Notes: generated from the letters alone by a model not told the origin. DNA of 63,197 bases from Leyella lascolaii (GCF_900079775.1 NZ_LT556042.1:51070-114266), one strand, 5' to 3'; shown: positions 9,284 to 18,921, numbered from the stretch's first letter. A program made the numbers and translations.

Positions 9284-9375
9284 TATAATAAAATCACCGC
9301 CCGCGCATATCCGCAGACGGCACCGCAAGCGGCTGTGACATCAAGCCTCCGCATCTGGAAGCCACGCCACATCAT

Positions 9376-10224
9376 TCAATCCTCCTCTTCCGGCACATCC
9401 GCATCACGCGCGGTATCCTCCCGTGTGGCAGGAACCTCTTTGCGCCCGTTCCCGCGCAACGGTTTCAGGCGGCTGTATTCATCAAACATATATCTGCGCG
9501 TCAGCGTCACGGAAAGCAATACGGACAAGACCGAAGCGCAGAACACTGCCGCCATGACAAGCAGCTGGAAGGCGGCTGCCTCAAGCGCTCCGCTTCCGCA
9601 CATAACCACAGTCCACATTATCACCGGTGACGTGCCCACCACCATAGTCGCCATCTGCGAGAGTCCCGGCACAACCGCCTTCTCGAGAGCACGGCGCACG
9701 AACGCATCGAGAGCCTCGGCATGGGTCGCTCCGTTGCCGAGAAGATAAAAATAGAGCTGGTTGTGATGTCTCAGTCCGTCATAATATGCGGAAAGCGAAT
9801 CGGCGCACACCGTTATAGTGACGCCCGAAAGGATGCCGGCAACAGGCAGGAAAAAGCGGGGGCTCACAAGCGCACCCGTGCCGAACGCGGCAAGCAGGAG
9901 CCACACTCCAGTCACAACGACTGATACGGCAACAGCCGCAGTGACGGGCACGAACATCACACGCAGGCTGAGACGCGAGCGCAAAATGGCAGTGACCGAC
10001 GACAGCACTATGAGAACCAGCACAAACAGCAGGCTCATGCCCACTCCGCCATGCTTCTGAAGCGTATACATCGCACCTCCTACAATGCCCACATAAACCA
10101 CCATACGCACAATTGCCGACAGCGCGCGACCTGTGGATATGCGCAGTCCGTATCTGTGCATCACCGCCAATGGCAGAGCCAGAAGCAGCATTCCGAGCAG
10201 AAATCCTATCAATGTAATGTTCAT
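9376..10224 (-). CDS. fetB: FetB/YbbM-family ABC permease
   Basis: Integral inner-membrane protein of about 282 aa with six to seven hydrophobic segments, of the UPF0014/FetB family. In E. coli, FetAB exports iron and relieves oxidative stress. Typical segments are TVCADSLSAYYDGLRHH and the conserved cytosolic helix GATHAEALDAFVRRALEKAVVPGLSQMATMV. It lacks an ATPase domain; the partner is the gene 23 bp upstream. The start is set at MNITLIGFLLG (10224) because the longer frame runs back into fetA and adds a polar tail before the first membrane helix. The C-terminus is charged (TREDTARDADVPEEED). Confidence 0.85.
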   Translation of the reverse strand: MNITLIGFLLGMLLLALPLAVMHRYGLRISTGRALSAIVRMVVYVGIVGGAMYTLQKHGGVGMSLLFVLVLIVLSSVTAILRSRLSLRVMFVPVTAAVAVSVVVTGVWLLLAAFGTGALVSPRFFLPVAGILSGVTITVCADSLSAYYDGLRHHNQLYFYLLGNGATHAEALDAFVRRALEKAVVPGLSQMATMVVGTSPVIMWTVVMCGSGALEAAAFQLLVMAAVFCASVLSVLLSVTLTRRYMFDEYSRLKPLRGNGRKEVPATREDTARDADVPEEED

Positions 10225-10247
10225 CTTCTTGTCTTGTTTGAATGGGG

Positions 10248-10874
10248 TCAGACACCCAGTTCTATCCTTACGTCGCACATTCCGGCAAGGCGGCTGTCGA
10301 CAGTGGCAAGCAGCACAGTACTGCCGGATGCGGCAAGAGCGCGCAGATATGACATGACACGCGGCAGTGTGTCCGCGTCGTGTCCGGCAAACGGCTCGTC
10401 GAGAAGGACGTTCTTCCTGCCCGTAACGCCTGCAACCGAAATCATCATACGCCTCAGCGCGGAGCCGTCAAGCTCTTCGAGCGGCATGGCATACATGGAG
10501 GAATCGAGAGCAAGACGTTTCCACTCATAAAACAGTTTTTTTCGCGCGTGGTCAAGAGCTGCGTTCACATGCAGACCCTCCAACGACTCGAAAACCTCCG
10601 AAAAACTGCCTGCACACAGTCTGATGTCCTGAGGCACATAGAGCATACCGGCGCGGAAGAGTGCCGACGTCTGCGGCAATACAGGCTCGGCATCTACAGA
10701 CACATAGCCGGAATCCAACGGCTGGAAACCGAGGAAAGCGCGCAGCAGCGATGTCTTGCCGCAACCGTGCGGTCCGGTGACAGCCGTCAGACCGCCTTCC
10801 GCCGTACAGAACGACAGATTGCTGAACAGCTGATGTCCGCCAATGGAAAGAGTCCCGTCTTTTATCTCGAGCAT
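10248..10874 (-). CDS. fetA: FetA/YbbL-like ABC ATPase
   Basis: ATP-binding partner of the FetB permease, 208 aa from the start MLEIKDG. Walker A is GPHGCGKTS near residue 35 and Walker B is VLLDEP near 157. The ABC signature, normally LSGGQ, reads ELDGSALRRMM here, so it is atypical. The frame is open upstream to 10988, but that extension is Cys-rich and unlike an ABC N-terminus. Together with the permease it forms a two-gene exporter operon, probably for iron by analogy with E. coli FetAB; the substrate is inferred. Confidence 0.75.
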   Translation of the reverse strand: MLEIKDGTLSIGGHQLFSNLSFCTAEGGLTAVTGPHGCGKTSLLRAFLGFQPLDSGYVSVDAEPVLPQTSALFRAGMLYVPQDIRLCAGSFSEVFESLEGLHVNAALDHARKKLFYEWKRLALDSSMYAMPLEELDGSALRRMMISVAGVTGRKNVLLDEPFAGHDADTLPRVMSYLRALAASGSTVLLATVDSRLAGMCDVRIELGV

Positions 10875-11458
10875 AAGCGATAGTCCAAAGCCTGTTATAG
10901 AGAGCCGCATGACCACAATGCGACATGAGCACGGCTTCATTGCATACGTGCCGCATTGCCTGAGCATGCATAAAGCAAATGCAAACATACAAAAATATCA
11001 TGGCACATCCAACTTTTGAAAGCGTTTTTTTAATCATTGTATGAAATACGGCTGACTGGCAATCCCGGTCTCACCGCGACCTTTGACAACACTGTATTTA
11101 CCCCCAATCAGTCATTAGAACACCGATTGTACATTTAAGGTTTATTGTCAGCTCTTCATTCTTCTTCCGCATTGCTGCCGTCATCTTGCACTCAGATTTT
11201 CCCCGGTGTAGCCCTCCACATCTTCGGTAATACTGAATAAAATCCGGCTGACAGCAGCACGAAATAAGGGCGGAAGTCTGATGACCGGACCGGGGTTTAC
11301 TGTATATTCATGCACTTCTGAAAGTAAAAAATATTGACAATATTTTTCAATAAAACAGATTCAGAAAACGAGCGGACTGCATACGGCAAAGCCCATTAAA
11401 CAGACCATGACTATTGGAAAAGACCTATAATATATACGGAAAGTCGCATCACACACAC

Positions 11459-11568
11459 TTCAAGGCTTATTCCGGCTCACGGGAAAGGCTATACGGATGT
11501 GCCGAAAAGGCTGTTTCATGATACAGGAAAGGCTCTTCCGCAGTCCGAAAGAGCCTTTTCCGCATCGC
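11459..11568. repeat. 22-bp-period degenerate tandem array, locus 2 (5 units)
   Basis: Units start at 11459, 11481, 11503, 11525 and 11547. The core is GAAAGGCT or GAAAAGGCT in units 2-4 and AGCCTTTTCCGCA in unit 5. The same 5 x 22 bp layout is seen at 225-334 and 24141-24250. A perfect AAAAATATTG/CAATATTTTT palindrome precedes it by about 110 bp; a similar AT-rich palindrome precedes locus 1. Confidence 0.75.
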
Positions 11569-11733
11569 AGTCAGGTGTCAATGAAACGGATGAAAGGGAT
11601 AACAGACTGGATGACAGGGCGTTGCACACATAGCTGAAAATCGGCATATTCCAAACAGAACACGACGTGACAGAAAACAACGGCATTCTCATGAAGTTGC
11701 CGACGCATATTCATGCATAAGCGAACCGCACTA

Positions 11734-11749
11734 TTGCATAATTATGCAA
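11734..11749. promoter_or_regulatory. 16-bp perfect palindrome, possible operator
   Basis: TTGCATAATTATGCAA is a perfect inverted repeat. It lies far upstream of fetA (about 860 bp), so any link to iron control is speculative. Confidence 0.3.
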
Positions 11750-11861
11750 AACCATTATACGTACGGAAGACGTGCGTGGCGGACACACAGCCATGGCAAG
11801 AATACGGACGCGCTCAGGGCTGGCGGCACCGCAGCGGCAACGGCACTCGAAAACGGGACAC

Positions 11862-11899
11862 AAAAAAAAGTCTCCGAAGACAGAATGTCCGCGGAGACT
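11862..11899 (-). terminator. Rho-independent terminator of the PpiD-like gene
   Basis: Arms AGTCTCCG / CGGAGACT (11869-11876 and 11892-11899). On the minus strand the stem is followed by a run of eight T, ending the envelope operon. Confidence 0.85.
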
Positions 11900-11927
11900 C
11901 CTATATGTCATTTGATGTATGTACTTA

Positions 11928-14069
11928 TCAGAAGAAGAGGTAACGGTTGTCCACTACGCCAGCCTTGATGTAAAGCTCGTTCATGAAGTTTCCAGCCCAC
12001 TGCAATGCCTTCTGGCGTGAGTTGTCGCGCATGGTCTTCTCGTCGAACTTGCCGGGACGCATCTTCTTGTCCATAATCTGGAACACATACACGCCAGCCT
12101 CGCCCTTTACAGGCTTAGCGCAGAACTTGCCTTTAGCGGTAGCGGCAACCGCACCGCTGAGTGCCTGCTCGCTCGCTCCCACTGCGGGGATGAACACCGG
12201 TGAATTGAATGTCACCTGATTTACCTCCGATACAGTAGCACCCTTTGCCTTTGCCTCATTCACGTTCTTCACGCCTTTAGCCTTTGCCATGAGCGCCTCA
12301 GCCTTCTTGTCCTTCAGGAGTTCTTTCTTCACAAACTCGTTCACCTCCTTATCGTCAAGCGTACGGTAGCCTTTCTTGTGTATCTTGTCTACAACAGCGA
12401 TGAGAAGATGGTCGTTGTCGCCACACTCATACATCGGAGAGACGTCGCCTTCCTTTGCATCGAACACCCACTTGAGAGCATCGCGCGTGCTGCGGATACC
12501 GGCAATGCCGTGATCTGCCGTGGTCACATTCTGACGTTCAAGCACTGTGTAACCGTTCTTCTGCGCGTTCTTCAGAAGAGCCTCTGAAGTCTGGTTGGCG
12601 CTTACAAAAGCACTGAACTTGTTGTATGCGGCTGAATATGTGTCGCGTGAGAAGTCTATCGTGCGTTTGATGACGGCAGCGACATACTTGTCGGTCATTG
12701 CCCTGCGGTCTACAACCTGCACTATCACGCCTCCCTGTGTGAACTGTATGTTCTTCAGTTCGTTTACTGCCGACGAGTTGATGGCTGTGATATAGTTCTT
12801 TGTGTCCTTATCCATTGACGGAGCACTCTCATACTGACGTGTCGTCATCCAGAACTTCTCGCCTGCCTGACCGTATTTCTTTGCGACGAGCTCGAAGTCG
12901 GCACCGCCCTTCAGAGCGGTGTAGATAGAGTCTGCGCGCTGTCTGATGTCAGCGGCGTCCTTGCCTATCACCTGAATCTGGCGCAACTGTATGGAGTCAG
13001 GGAGCTGCTGTCTTGAGACGAGCTTTATAAGGTTGAGGGTGTTGTCGAGCTTGTTCACGATGATTCCTGACGTGCCGCCTACTGCTACAGAGTCAAGCCT
13101 GCGTGATATGTCGTAAGGGAATGCGTTCTTTGATACAGGCACTCCGAGGTATGCTATCTGCGACATGCTCTTGCGCACAACGTCTGTAGGATCGGCTGCG
13201 GCTGCGAGTTCCTTGGCATAATTGCCGAACTCCTTCTCAAGAGCGGCGCGGTCTTTGGCTGACGCTGTCACCCTTATGTCGATGTATTTCACGTCGCGGC
13301 TCTCCACATACTGTCTGAAACGCTCCTTCAGTTCGTTGTATTTGGCGTTCATGTCAGCATCGCTGTATTTCATCTTACTGTCCTGAATGCTTGTGTAAGG
13401 GAACACTGCGAGGCTCACCTTGCTCTCCTCGTTAGCATCCTTATAAGCCATCTTTGCCTCCACCTTGTTGGATATGAGACACTGTGCGAAAAGGCTCTGA
13501 TACTTCTGTGAGAGCAGCTGCTGGCGCAGACTCTTCTCTATGAATGTCCAGTATTTGTACATCGGCTCATACTGGGCTGCCATCTGCGGGTTTGTGGCTT
13601 TCTGTGCCTTGTAGTCGGCAATGAACTTCTTGAGCGCGTTGGCATCGAATCGGCCCGTCTGCTGATTGATGAAAGGAGTGCTCATGAGCATGGGGTTCGT
13701 GCCCTGATTGAGAATGTTCTGCATCTCGGCGTCTGTAACGGTCAGACCGAGTTTCTCTGTCTCGTTCTCGATAATCTTGTTCTGGACGTATGTGTTCCAC
13801 ACCATGTCCTTCACACGGTTCATCTGCTCATCGTTCAGATTGTCCGCTCCCTGCTGCAATTTCATCACTTCAGTGTACTCGTCGACGAGTGCCTGAAATT
13901 CCTGAATGTTGATTTTGTCTCCCAATACTTCGCCGACCTGCTGACGCTTGTCGTTCTCCGACGTCTCACACGAGCGGAAGAACTCTTCGGCGATGAACGC
14001 AAAAAGACCCAAACCGATAATACATATCAGCAGGATTCCTTTGCTTCTGATTTTTCCTAATACTGCCAT
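11928..14069 (-). CDS. ppiD: PpiD/SurA-like peptidyl-prolyl isomerase, membrane anchored
   Basis: Periplasmic folding factor of 713 aa held in the inner membrane by one N-terminal helix (residues about 11-28, ILLICIIGLGLFAFIAEEFF). A SurA_N-like helical region (about 35-260) is followed by a parvulin-type rotamase core (about 340-455, containing LRQIQVIGKDAADIRQRADSI and GADFELVAKKYGQ). A second parvulin-like stretch lies near 520-600. It acts on outer-membrane proteins emerging from the Sec channel. It is the last gene of a minus-strand envelope series after gldE (173 bp), lptC and an outer-membrane protein gene, and ends in a good terminator. Confidence 0.87.
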   Translation of the reverse strand: MAVLGKIRSKGILLICIIGLGLFAFIAEEFFRSCETSENDKRQQVGEVLGDKINIQEFQALVDEYTEVMKLQQGADNLNDEQMNRVKDMVWNTYVQNKIIENETEKLGLTVTDAEMQNILNQGTNPMLMSTPFINQQTGRFDANALKKFIADYKAQKATNPQMAAQYEPMYKYWTFIEKSLRQQLLSQKYQSLFAQCLISNKVEAKMAYKDANEESKVSLAVFPYTSIQDSKMKYSDADMNAKYNELKERFRQYVESRDVKYIDIRVTASAKDRAALEKEFGNYAKELAAAADPTDVVRKSMSQIAYLGVPVSKNAFPYDISRRLDSVAVGGTSGIIVNKLDNTLNLIKLVSRQQLPDSIQLRQIQVIGKDAADIRQRADSIYTALKGGADFELVAKKYGQAGEKFWMTTRQYESAPSMDKDTKNYITAINSSAVNELKNIQFTQGGVIVQVVDRRAMTDKYVAAVIKRTIDFSRDTYSAAYNKFSAFVSANQTSEALLKNAQKNGYTVLERQNVTTADHGIAGIRSTRDALKWVFDAKEGDVSPMYECGDNDHLLIAVVDKIHKKGYRTLDDKEVNEFVKKELLKDKKAEALMAKAKGVKNVNEAKAKGATVSEVNQVTFNSPVFIPAVGASEQALSGAVAATAKGKFCAKPVKGEAGVYVFQIMDKKMRPGKFDEKTMRDNSRQKALQWAGNFMNELYIKAGVVDNRYLFF

Positions 14070-14242
14070 TACTTTTGATTATTTATTATTTTTATTGTTT
14101 TCTCTTAATTTAAGACGATGCCGGAGATGCGGTATATACAAAAGGATTGCAGGTCGCCGAAATATACCGCACACACCGCGAAATGCGCACAAAAATACTA
14201 AATTATTGTCAAACAATGGAATTTTTCATATAAAATTTGAAT

Positions 14243-15511
14243 TCAGGGATTAACTTTTAGCTTCACAAGCTCTATTTTTGACATGGTGCTCTTTATTATC
14301 TTGAACTCGAACCTACCGGCATGAACCACCTCATTGAGTTTCGGAAAACTCTGGTACACGCTCAGTATGAGTCCTCCGACGGTCATATATCCGTCGCTCT
14401 CGGGAAGATCTATGCCGAACATCTCGTTCACCTTGTCTATCTCCAGTCTTGCGGAAAGCAGATATTCGCCCGGCGCGGTCTCCCTTGCTATATATTTGGC
14501 ATTGTCGTGTTCGTCCTCAATCTCACCGAAAATCTCCTCCACGATGTCCTCAAGCGACACTATCCCGCTTGTTCCTCCGAACTCGTCAACAACCACTCCG
14601 AGACTCTTCTTCTGCTGAAGGAAGATACGCATGAGCCCGCGTGCCGTCATTGTCTCCGGCACGAAAGGCATTTTGTATATGCAGTCCTGCCAGCGGTCCG
14701 GATTGCGGAACATCTCCGAACTGTGCACATAGCCCACTATATGGTCTATGTCCCCGTTATAGGCAATGATTTTCGAGTTGCCGCTCTCGATGAACTTCAT
14801 AAGCAGCGATTCGTTTCCGTCGCTGTTTATATCCACCGCGTTTATCTCCGTACGGGGCACCATGCAGTCGCGCACCTTGACGTCCGAGAACTCCAGGGCA
14901 TTATGGAATATCTTCACTTCCTCGTCTATGTCGTCCTCACTTCCGGCATTTTCAATGCTCGACTGCACAAGATAGTCGAGGTCTACCTTCGAAAAGCCTT
15001 CGTCGTCGTATTCCTTCCCCATCCGTATTCCGGCGAAGCGGAGCATTGTCTTTGACAGGAACGTGGAGAAACGGCTTATAGGCCATAAGACAAGATAGAA
15101 GAAATATGCCGGGATGGCGAACACGGCAAGAAGACGGTTGGCATTGTTCTTGAACAGGACTTTGGGAAGGAACTCTCCCGTAAAAAGTATTATCACCGTG
15201 GACAGCACCGTGTCGGCAGGTACCGTGAAAGCCGCGTCCATACCCTTGAAGAGCGTGTTGTCAAACAGTCTGGCTATGAGTATGCCGTACATTACAAGCA
15301 CGATGTTGTTGCCGACAAGCATCGTACTGACAAATCCGTTGGGATGTCTGTAGAACAAGGATATGAGTTTCTGGGTCAGACTACCGTGGTTCTTGTCCAT
15401 CTCCACCAGCATACGGTTGCTCGAGACAAAAGCTATCTCCATGCCGGAAAAGAAAGCCGACATGACCATCGTCACAAATATGCCGGTCAAAAGAGGAATA
15501 TCAGTTTCCAA
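14243..15511 (-). CDS. gldE: GldE-like DUF21/CBS/CorC-HlyC membrane protein
   Basis: Inner-membrane protein of 422 aa. The DUF21 domain with about four helices (residues 1-170) is followed by two CBS domains (about 200-325, starting VRDCMVPRTEINAVD) and a C-terminal CorC_HlyC ligand-binding domain (about 340-420, ending MSKIELVKLKV). In gliding Bacteroidetes the orthologue GldE supports gliding and lipoprotein processing; in other members of the family it is annotated as a hemolysin-like or Mg/Co-efflux protein. The gene follows lptC by 55 bp and is probably co-transcribed with it. Confidence 0.83.
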   Translation of the reverse strand: METDIPLLTGIFVTMVMSAFFSGMEIAFVSSNRMLVEMDKNHGSLTQKLISLFYRHPNGFVSTMLVGNNIVLVMYGILIARLFDNTLFKGMDAAFTVPADTVLSTVIILFTGEFLPKVLFKNNANRLLAVFAIPAYFFYLVLWPISRFSTFLSKTMLRFAGIRMGKEYDDEGFSKVDLDYLVQSSIENAGSEDDIDEEVKIFHNALEFSDVKVRDCMVPRTEINAVDINSDGNESLLMKFIESGNSKIIAYNGDIDHIVGYVHSSEMFRNPDRWQDCIYKMPFVPETMTARGLMRIFLQQKKSLGVVVDEFGGTSGIVSLEDIVEEIFGEIEDEHDNAKYIARETAPGEYLLSARLEIDKVNEMFGIDLPESDGYMTVGGLILSVYQSFPKLNEVVHAGRFEFKIIKSTMSKIELVKLKVNP

Positions 15512-15566
15512 AATATTATGTTATGATTAATTTTTCAAGTATATAAGTCACTGCCGCAAAGCACGG

Positions 15567-16223
15567 TTATCTCGGTGCGGCAGGCAGTTTGCGCTGCGGA
15601 AGTGCCTGCGGGCGCAGTTTTGCCTTTGCCGTGTCAGGCAGCGCGATTGTAGTATCGTTCTCCTCGTCGGATATGTCGCCTTTCACGAAAGAGCCCGAGC
15701 TCTCGGACACGTAATATCTTGTCATGCGCTCGTCACTCCGGAAATATCTGCCCTCAAGCGTCCGCTCAGGTGTCACCACACGCGACGGGGCATACGAATA
15801 GAACTCATGCTTGCCCTCATCCCAGAAAAGCTGGCTTCCGGTATAGATTATACCGTTCTTGTTGTGCACCGTCACGCGGCTGCGAAGCTCCCAGACGCGC
15901 TTCTCGTCATAATAATAAGCGGTGTCGCACTGTATATATGCCTGCACATGGAACTTCTCGTCAAACTGCTCGAAGAACAGTCCTTTCTCGAATATCCAGC
16001 GCGAAGGCTGGCGGGTCTGATTCACCTCCCAGCGTTCTGTCACAATACGGTATTTTATTATTCCGGAATCGGATATGAGCGTATTCACGCCATAGCTCGT
16101 CATCATTGACACCGAATCACGGTCGTGAATGGCTGGCGCAGTATGTTCCTTCTGCTTGTTGCACGAGGCAAAAAGCACCGCACCGGCAAACAGGACAGAT
16201 ATGTGAAAACCGCGGATATCCAA
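15567..16223 (-). CDS. lptC: LptC, LPS-export periplasmic protein
   Basis: Protein of 218 aa with an N-terminal hydrophobic segment that could serve as lipoprotein signal (VLFAGAVLFASC). The LptC-type beta-jellyroll follows (SDSGIIKYRIVTERWEV, WIFEKGLFFEQFDEKFHVQAYIQCDTAYYYDEKRVWELRSRVTVHNKNG). It would bridge the LptBFG transporter and the LptA/LptD path that moves LPS across the periplasm. The charged, Pro-rich tail (PQALPQRKLPAAPR) is probably disordered. It sits 41 bp after an outer-membrane protein gene and 55 bp before gldE. Confidence 0.82.
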   Translation of the reverse strand: MDIRGFHISVLFAGAVLFASCNKQKEHTAPAIHDRDSVSMMTSYGVNTLISDSGIIKYRIVTERWEVNQTRQPSRWIFEKGLFFEQFDEKFHVQAYIQCDTAYYYDEKRVWELRSRVTVHNKNGIIYTGSQLFWDEGKHEFYSYAPSRVVTPERTLEGRYFRSDERMTRYYVSESSGSFVKGDISDEENDTTIALPDTAKAKLRPQALPQRKLPAAPR

Positions 16224-16264
16224 TTATTCAACTCCCTTACGTTAGCCTCTGCATACCGGCAGAA

Positions 16265-17566
16265 TCAGTCCATCTTCCACTTTGCGAACCAACGCTCGTT
16301 GAACAGAAGCCCTATGTTGATGCGGAACGAATTCTCCTTTATGAACATTTTTGAGTCCTGTCGCACCCACTGAGCCGAAATGTTCAGTATCGAACGGTTG
16401 TTTATCTTGTTTATAATAGGTATTCCGAATCCGGCACTGACGCTATATTCCTTAGGACCGTCATGCCCGTTTATTTTCACATAAGGCGTGGCGTAAGACG
16501 CACCGAATCTGTATCTCACCCGCTTGAAAAAATTACGGCTTGTCTCATCAGGACATACCTCTCCACCGAGGGTGAACTTATGTCTGTCGCTGAACATGTT
16601 GTCAGAAAGCACGTACTGCGGAGCGTCGTTCACAACGGTATATACCGGATATTTGTTTTTTGACCACTGCTGAAGCGAATAATCGAATCCCACTTTCAGT
16701 TTTCCGGCATGATCCCACATAAGTCCGGCTCCGTACATAGTCGGGATCTCAAGTCCGTTTTTCACGGAGTAGCTCGTTGTGTCGGCGACATAGGTCTGTG
16801 AGTTCGTCGAAATGACCAGACACTCCGGATCGGCTCCGAGCTTGTGTCCCGGACTGTAGACCAGACCTAATGTCAGTCTGTCCTTTTTCGACAGCTTGGC
16901 TGTGTACTGTAGTCCGACGTCAAGCTTATAGCTGTTCACCGAGGCGGTGTAGTATTTGGACAATGTATTGATGTAGTTGTCTGAATAACTGTTGCTCACG
17001 GTACGGTCGTAGCTTCCCCACAGATAAGAGATATTGGCACCGATGGAAAGTCCTTTGAACGGTTCCCATCCCATACCGAAATAAACCTGATGGAAGCCTC
17101 CGCTTCCGGAATAAGTGTTTGTGTACACAACCTTGTCCTCATCAGTGATGTCACCGAGTGTCTGATTGTTTGAATAGCTGTATCCCACATTGGAGAACGG
17201 CAGAAGACCGAGGCTTATTCCCAGATGGCGTGTCAGTCTGAAGCCTGCCATGATATATTCAAAACTGCCGTTATTGGCGTTTTTTCTTACTCCGCCTTCC
17301 TCATAGTTGGTAATCTGACCGGATATTCCCGCATCAAGAATGAAGCTCAATGAATCGACAGATGAATACGACGCCGGATTCAGCACGTTCAGCTGATTGT
17401 GCTCACGGAAGCCGAGTCCCAGTCCGTTCATGCCGCGTGAGAAGCCTCCTGCATTCTCGCTGAGAACACCGAGTCCGTACTGGCTGTATGGTGAATTTGT
17501 ACCGCTCTGAGCATATGACGCCATCGTCATGAGTCCGAAAAAGGAAGCGATAAAGACTTTTTTCAT
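16265..17566 (-). CDS. outer-membrane beta-barrel protein
   Basis: Protein of 433 aa with a clear signal peptide (MKKVFIASFFGLMTMASYAQ) and many alternating amphipathic strands, for example FKGLSIGANISYLWGSYD and LTLGLVYSPG. This is a PorV/FadL-like barrel typical of Bacteroidetes. The N-terminus SPYSQYGLGVLSENAGGFSRGMNGLGLGFRE is characteristic of a conserved family found next to lptC in Bacteroidales. First gene of the envelope operon on the minus strand; it diverges from the DUF4105 gene. Its substrate or partner is not known. Confidence 0.75.
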   Translation of the reverse strand: MKKVFIASFFGLMTMASYAQSGTNSPYSQYGLGVLSENAGGFSRGMNGLGLGFREHNQLNVLNPASYSSVDSLSFILDAGISGQITNYEEGGVRKNANNGSFEYIMAGFRLTRHLGISLGLLPFSNVGYSYSNNQTLGDITDEDKVVYTNTYSGSGGFHQVYFGMGWEPFKGLSIGANISYLWGSYDRTVSNSYSDNYINTLSKYYTASVNSYKLDVGLQYTAKLSKKDRLTLGLVYSPGHKLGADPECLVISTNSQTYVADTTSYSVKNGLEIPTMYGAGLMWDHAGKLKVGFDYSLQQWSKNKYPVYTVVNDAPQYVLSDNMFSDRHKFTLGGEVCPDETSRNFFKRVRYRFGASYATPYVKINGHDGPKEYSVSAGFGIPIINKINNRSILNISAQWVRQDSKMFIKENSFRINIGLLFNERWFAKWKMD

Positions 17567-17703
17567 TTTCTAACTGATCTTTTGTAAGAATACTGACCGG
17601 AAACATGTTGCCGCGAGCCGGTTCTCCACTATCCGACAAACAAGTGGTTGCAAAATTATTGAAAAATTTCGAAATAAACTCACGATAAGTGGGAAATATA
17701 AGT

Positions 17704-17711
17704 TATTTTTG
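17704..17711 (+). promoter_or_regulatory. -7 box TATTTTTG next to a GTG start
   Basis: TATTTTTG matches the Bacteroidetes -7 consensus TAnnTTTG. It ends only 5 nt before the GTG at 17716, so a transcript from it would be leaderless or nearly so. No clear -33 TTTG is seen at the usual 19-21 nt distance. Confidence 0.4.
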
Positions 17712-17715
17712 CATC

Positions 17716-18921
17716 GTGAAACGTTTTATATCTCTTTTAGGATATTTTTCGCTGCTGGTTTGCCTGTCATACGCAAACAACACATCGGCACAGCCACACG
17801 TTGAGTCCGGTCTGGACATGGATTCTGTGGAAATAAGCCTGCTCACATGCAGGCCGAGGCAGAACGTGTACAGTCTTTACGGGCACACCGCCATAAGAGT
17901 GCAGGACAAGCAGAACCAGCTTGACATAGCCGTGAATTACGGTATGTTCTCGTTTGAAAAGCCTTTTTTCATCCTTCGTTTCGTGTTCGGTCTGACGGAC
18001 TATTCAATGGATATCGAGGATTTCGAGGCTTTCAGGATATATTACGCCACAAGGGGCGCAGGGGTAAGGCAACAGACCCTTAACCTGACAAAGGACGAGA
18101 AGAAAGCCATCATAGACGCTATCATTAAGAATTATGAGCCGCAAAACCGCGTGTACAGATATAATTACTTTTATGACAACTGCACCACAAGAGCGCGCGA
18201 CATCCTGCTTGACAACATCAACGGCACCATAAGATACCGGACGAGGAACAAAAACAGCGAGTCATACCGTGAGATGATTCACGCATACAACGAACATCAA
18301 CGCTGGGCGAGATTCGGAAACGATTTGCTGCTTGGCATAAAGGCGGACTTCCCTACTGCCCATGAGCAACAGCAGTTTCTTCCCGACAACCTCAGAAAAG
18401 ACTTTGACAACGCTGTAATAATAGACAAGGACGGAGGGAAAAGACCCCTTGTCAGCGACAGCACGTGGGTAGTTCTTCCCGGCATACAGCCCGAATGGAG
18501 CGGTTTTCCGCTGTCCCCGACGTCATGCGCCATAATCTTTTTCGTCGTAGTAACGGCTTTTTCCATTTACGAAAGATGCCGAATGAAGATGCTATGGGGT
18601 ATAGACGTTCTGCTGATGTCGCTCACAGGAGCATGCGGCATCATTCTTTTCGCCATGGTGTTCTCGCAGCATCCTACTGTCAGTCTGAACCTTCAGATAC
18701 TGCTTCTGAATCCGTGTTCGCTGATATTCCTGTATCCTACAGTGAGATGTTTGCGCAGAAACGTCATTCACGTATGGCTGAAAGCATGGGCTGTCTTGAT
18801 TGTACTGTTCCTGCTCGGAGGCTTCTTCCAGCACTACGCAGAGGGAATGATAATTGTGGCATCATCTTTGCTGATAAGATATATATTGAAATTTGACCAA
18901 ATAGTGCGCACCAGAAAATGA
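17716..18921 (+). CDS. DUF4105 (Lnb_N) periplasmic/membrane protein
   Basis: Protein of about 401 aa with a signal peptide beginning VKRFISLLGYFSLLVCLSYA. The Lnb N-terminal periplasmic domain (DUF4105) covers residues about 30-230, with LYGHTAIRVQD, the segment RYNYFYDNCTTRARDIL holding the conserved Cys, and LLGIKADFP. At least four transmembrane helices follow in the C-terminal half, matching lipoprotein-modifying Lnb-type architecture in outline. The longer frame also begins with GTG (17689); 17716 is chosen because it starts the signal peptide. The stop overlaps the next gene by 4 bp, implying translational coupling. Confidence 0.75.
   Translation: MKRFISLLGYFSLLVCLSYANNTSAQPHVESGLDMDSVEISLLTCRPRQNVYSLYGHTAIRVQDKQNQLDIAVNYGMFSFEKPFFILRFVFGLTDYSMDIEDFEAFRIYYATRGAGVRQQTLNLTKDEKKAIIDAIIKNYEPQNRVYRYNYFYDNCTTRARDILLDNINGTIRYRTRNKNSESYREMIHAYNEHQRWARFGNDLLLGIKADFPTAHEQQQFLPDNLRKDFDNAVIIDKDGGKRPLVSDSTWVVLPGIQPEWSGFPLSPTSCAIIFFVVVTAFSIYERCRMKMLWGIDVLLMSLTGACGIILFAMVFSQHPTVSLNLQILLLNPCSLIFLYPTVRCLRRNVIHVWLKAWAVLIVLFLLGGFFQHYAEGMIIVASSLLIRYILKFDQIVRTRK

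Larger units (their letters stand above)
10875..11861. other. intergenic region of about 1 kb without a gene
   Basis: No supported coding sequence. It contains a perfect AT-rich inverted repeat at 11325-11345 (AAAAATATTG-A-CAATATTTTT), the 22-bp-period array at 11459-11568, and a perfect 16-bp palindrome TTGCATAATTATGCAA at 11734-11749. It forms the upstream region of fetAB and the downstream region of the PpiD-like gene. Confidence 0.6.
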
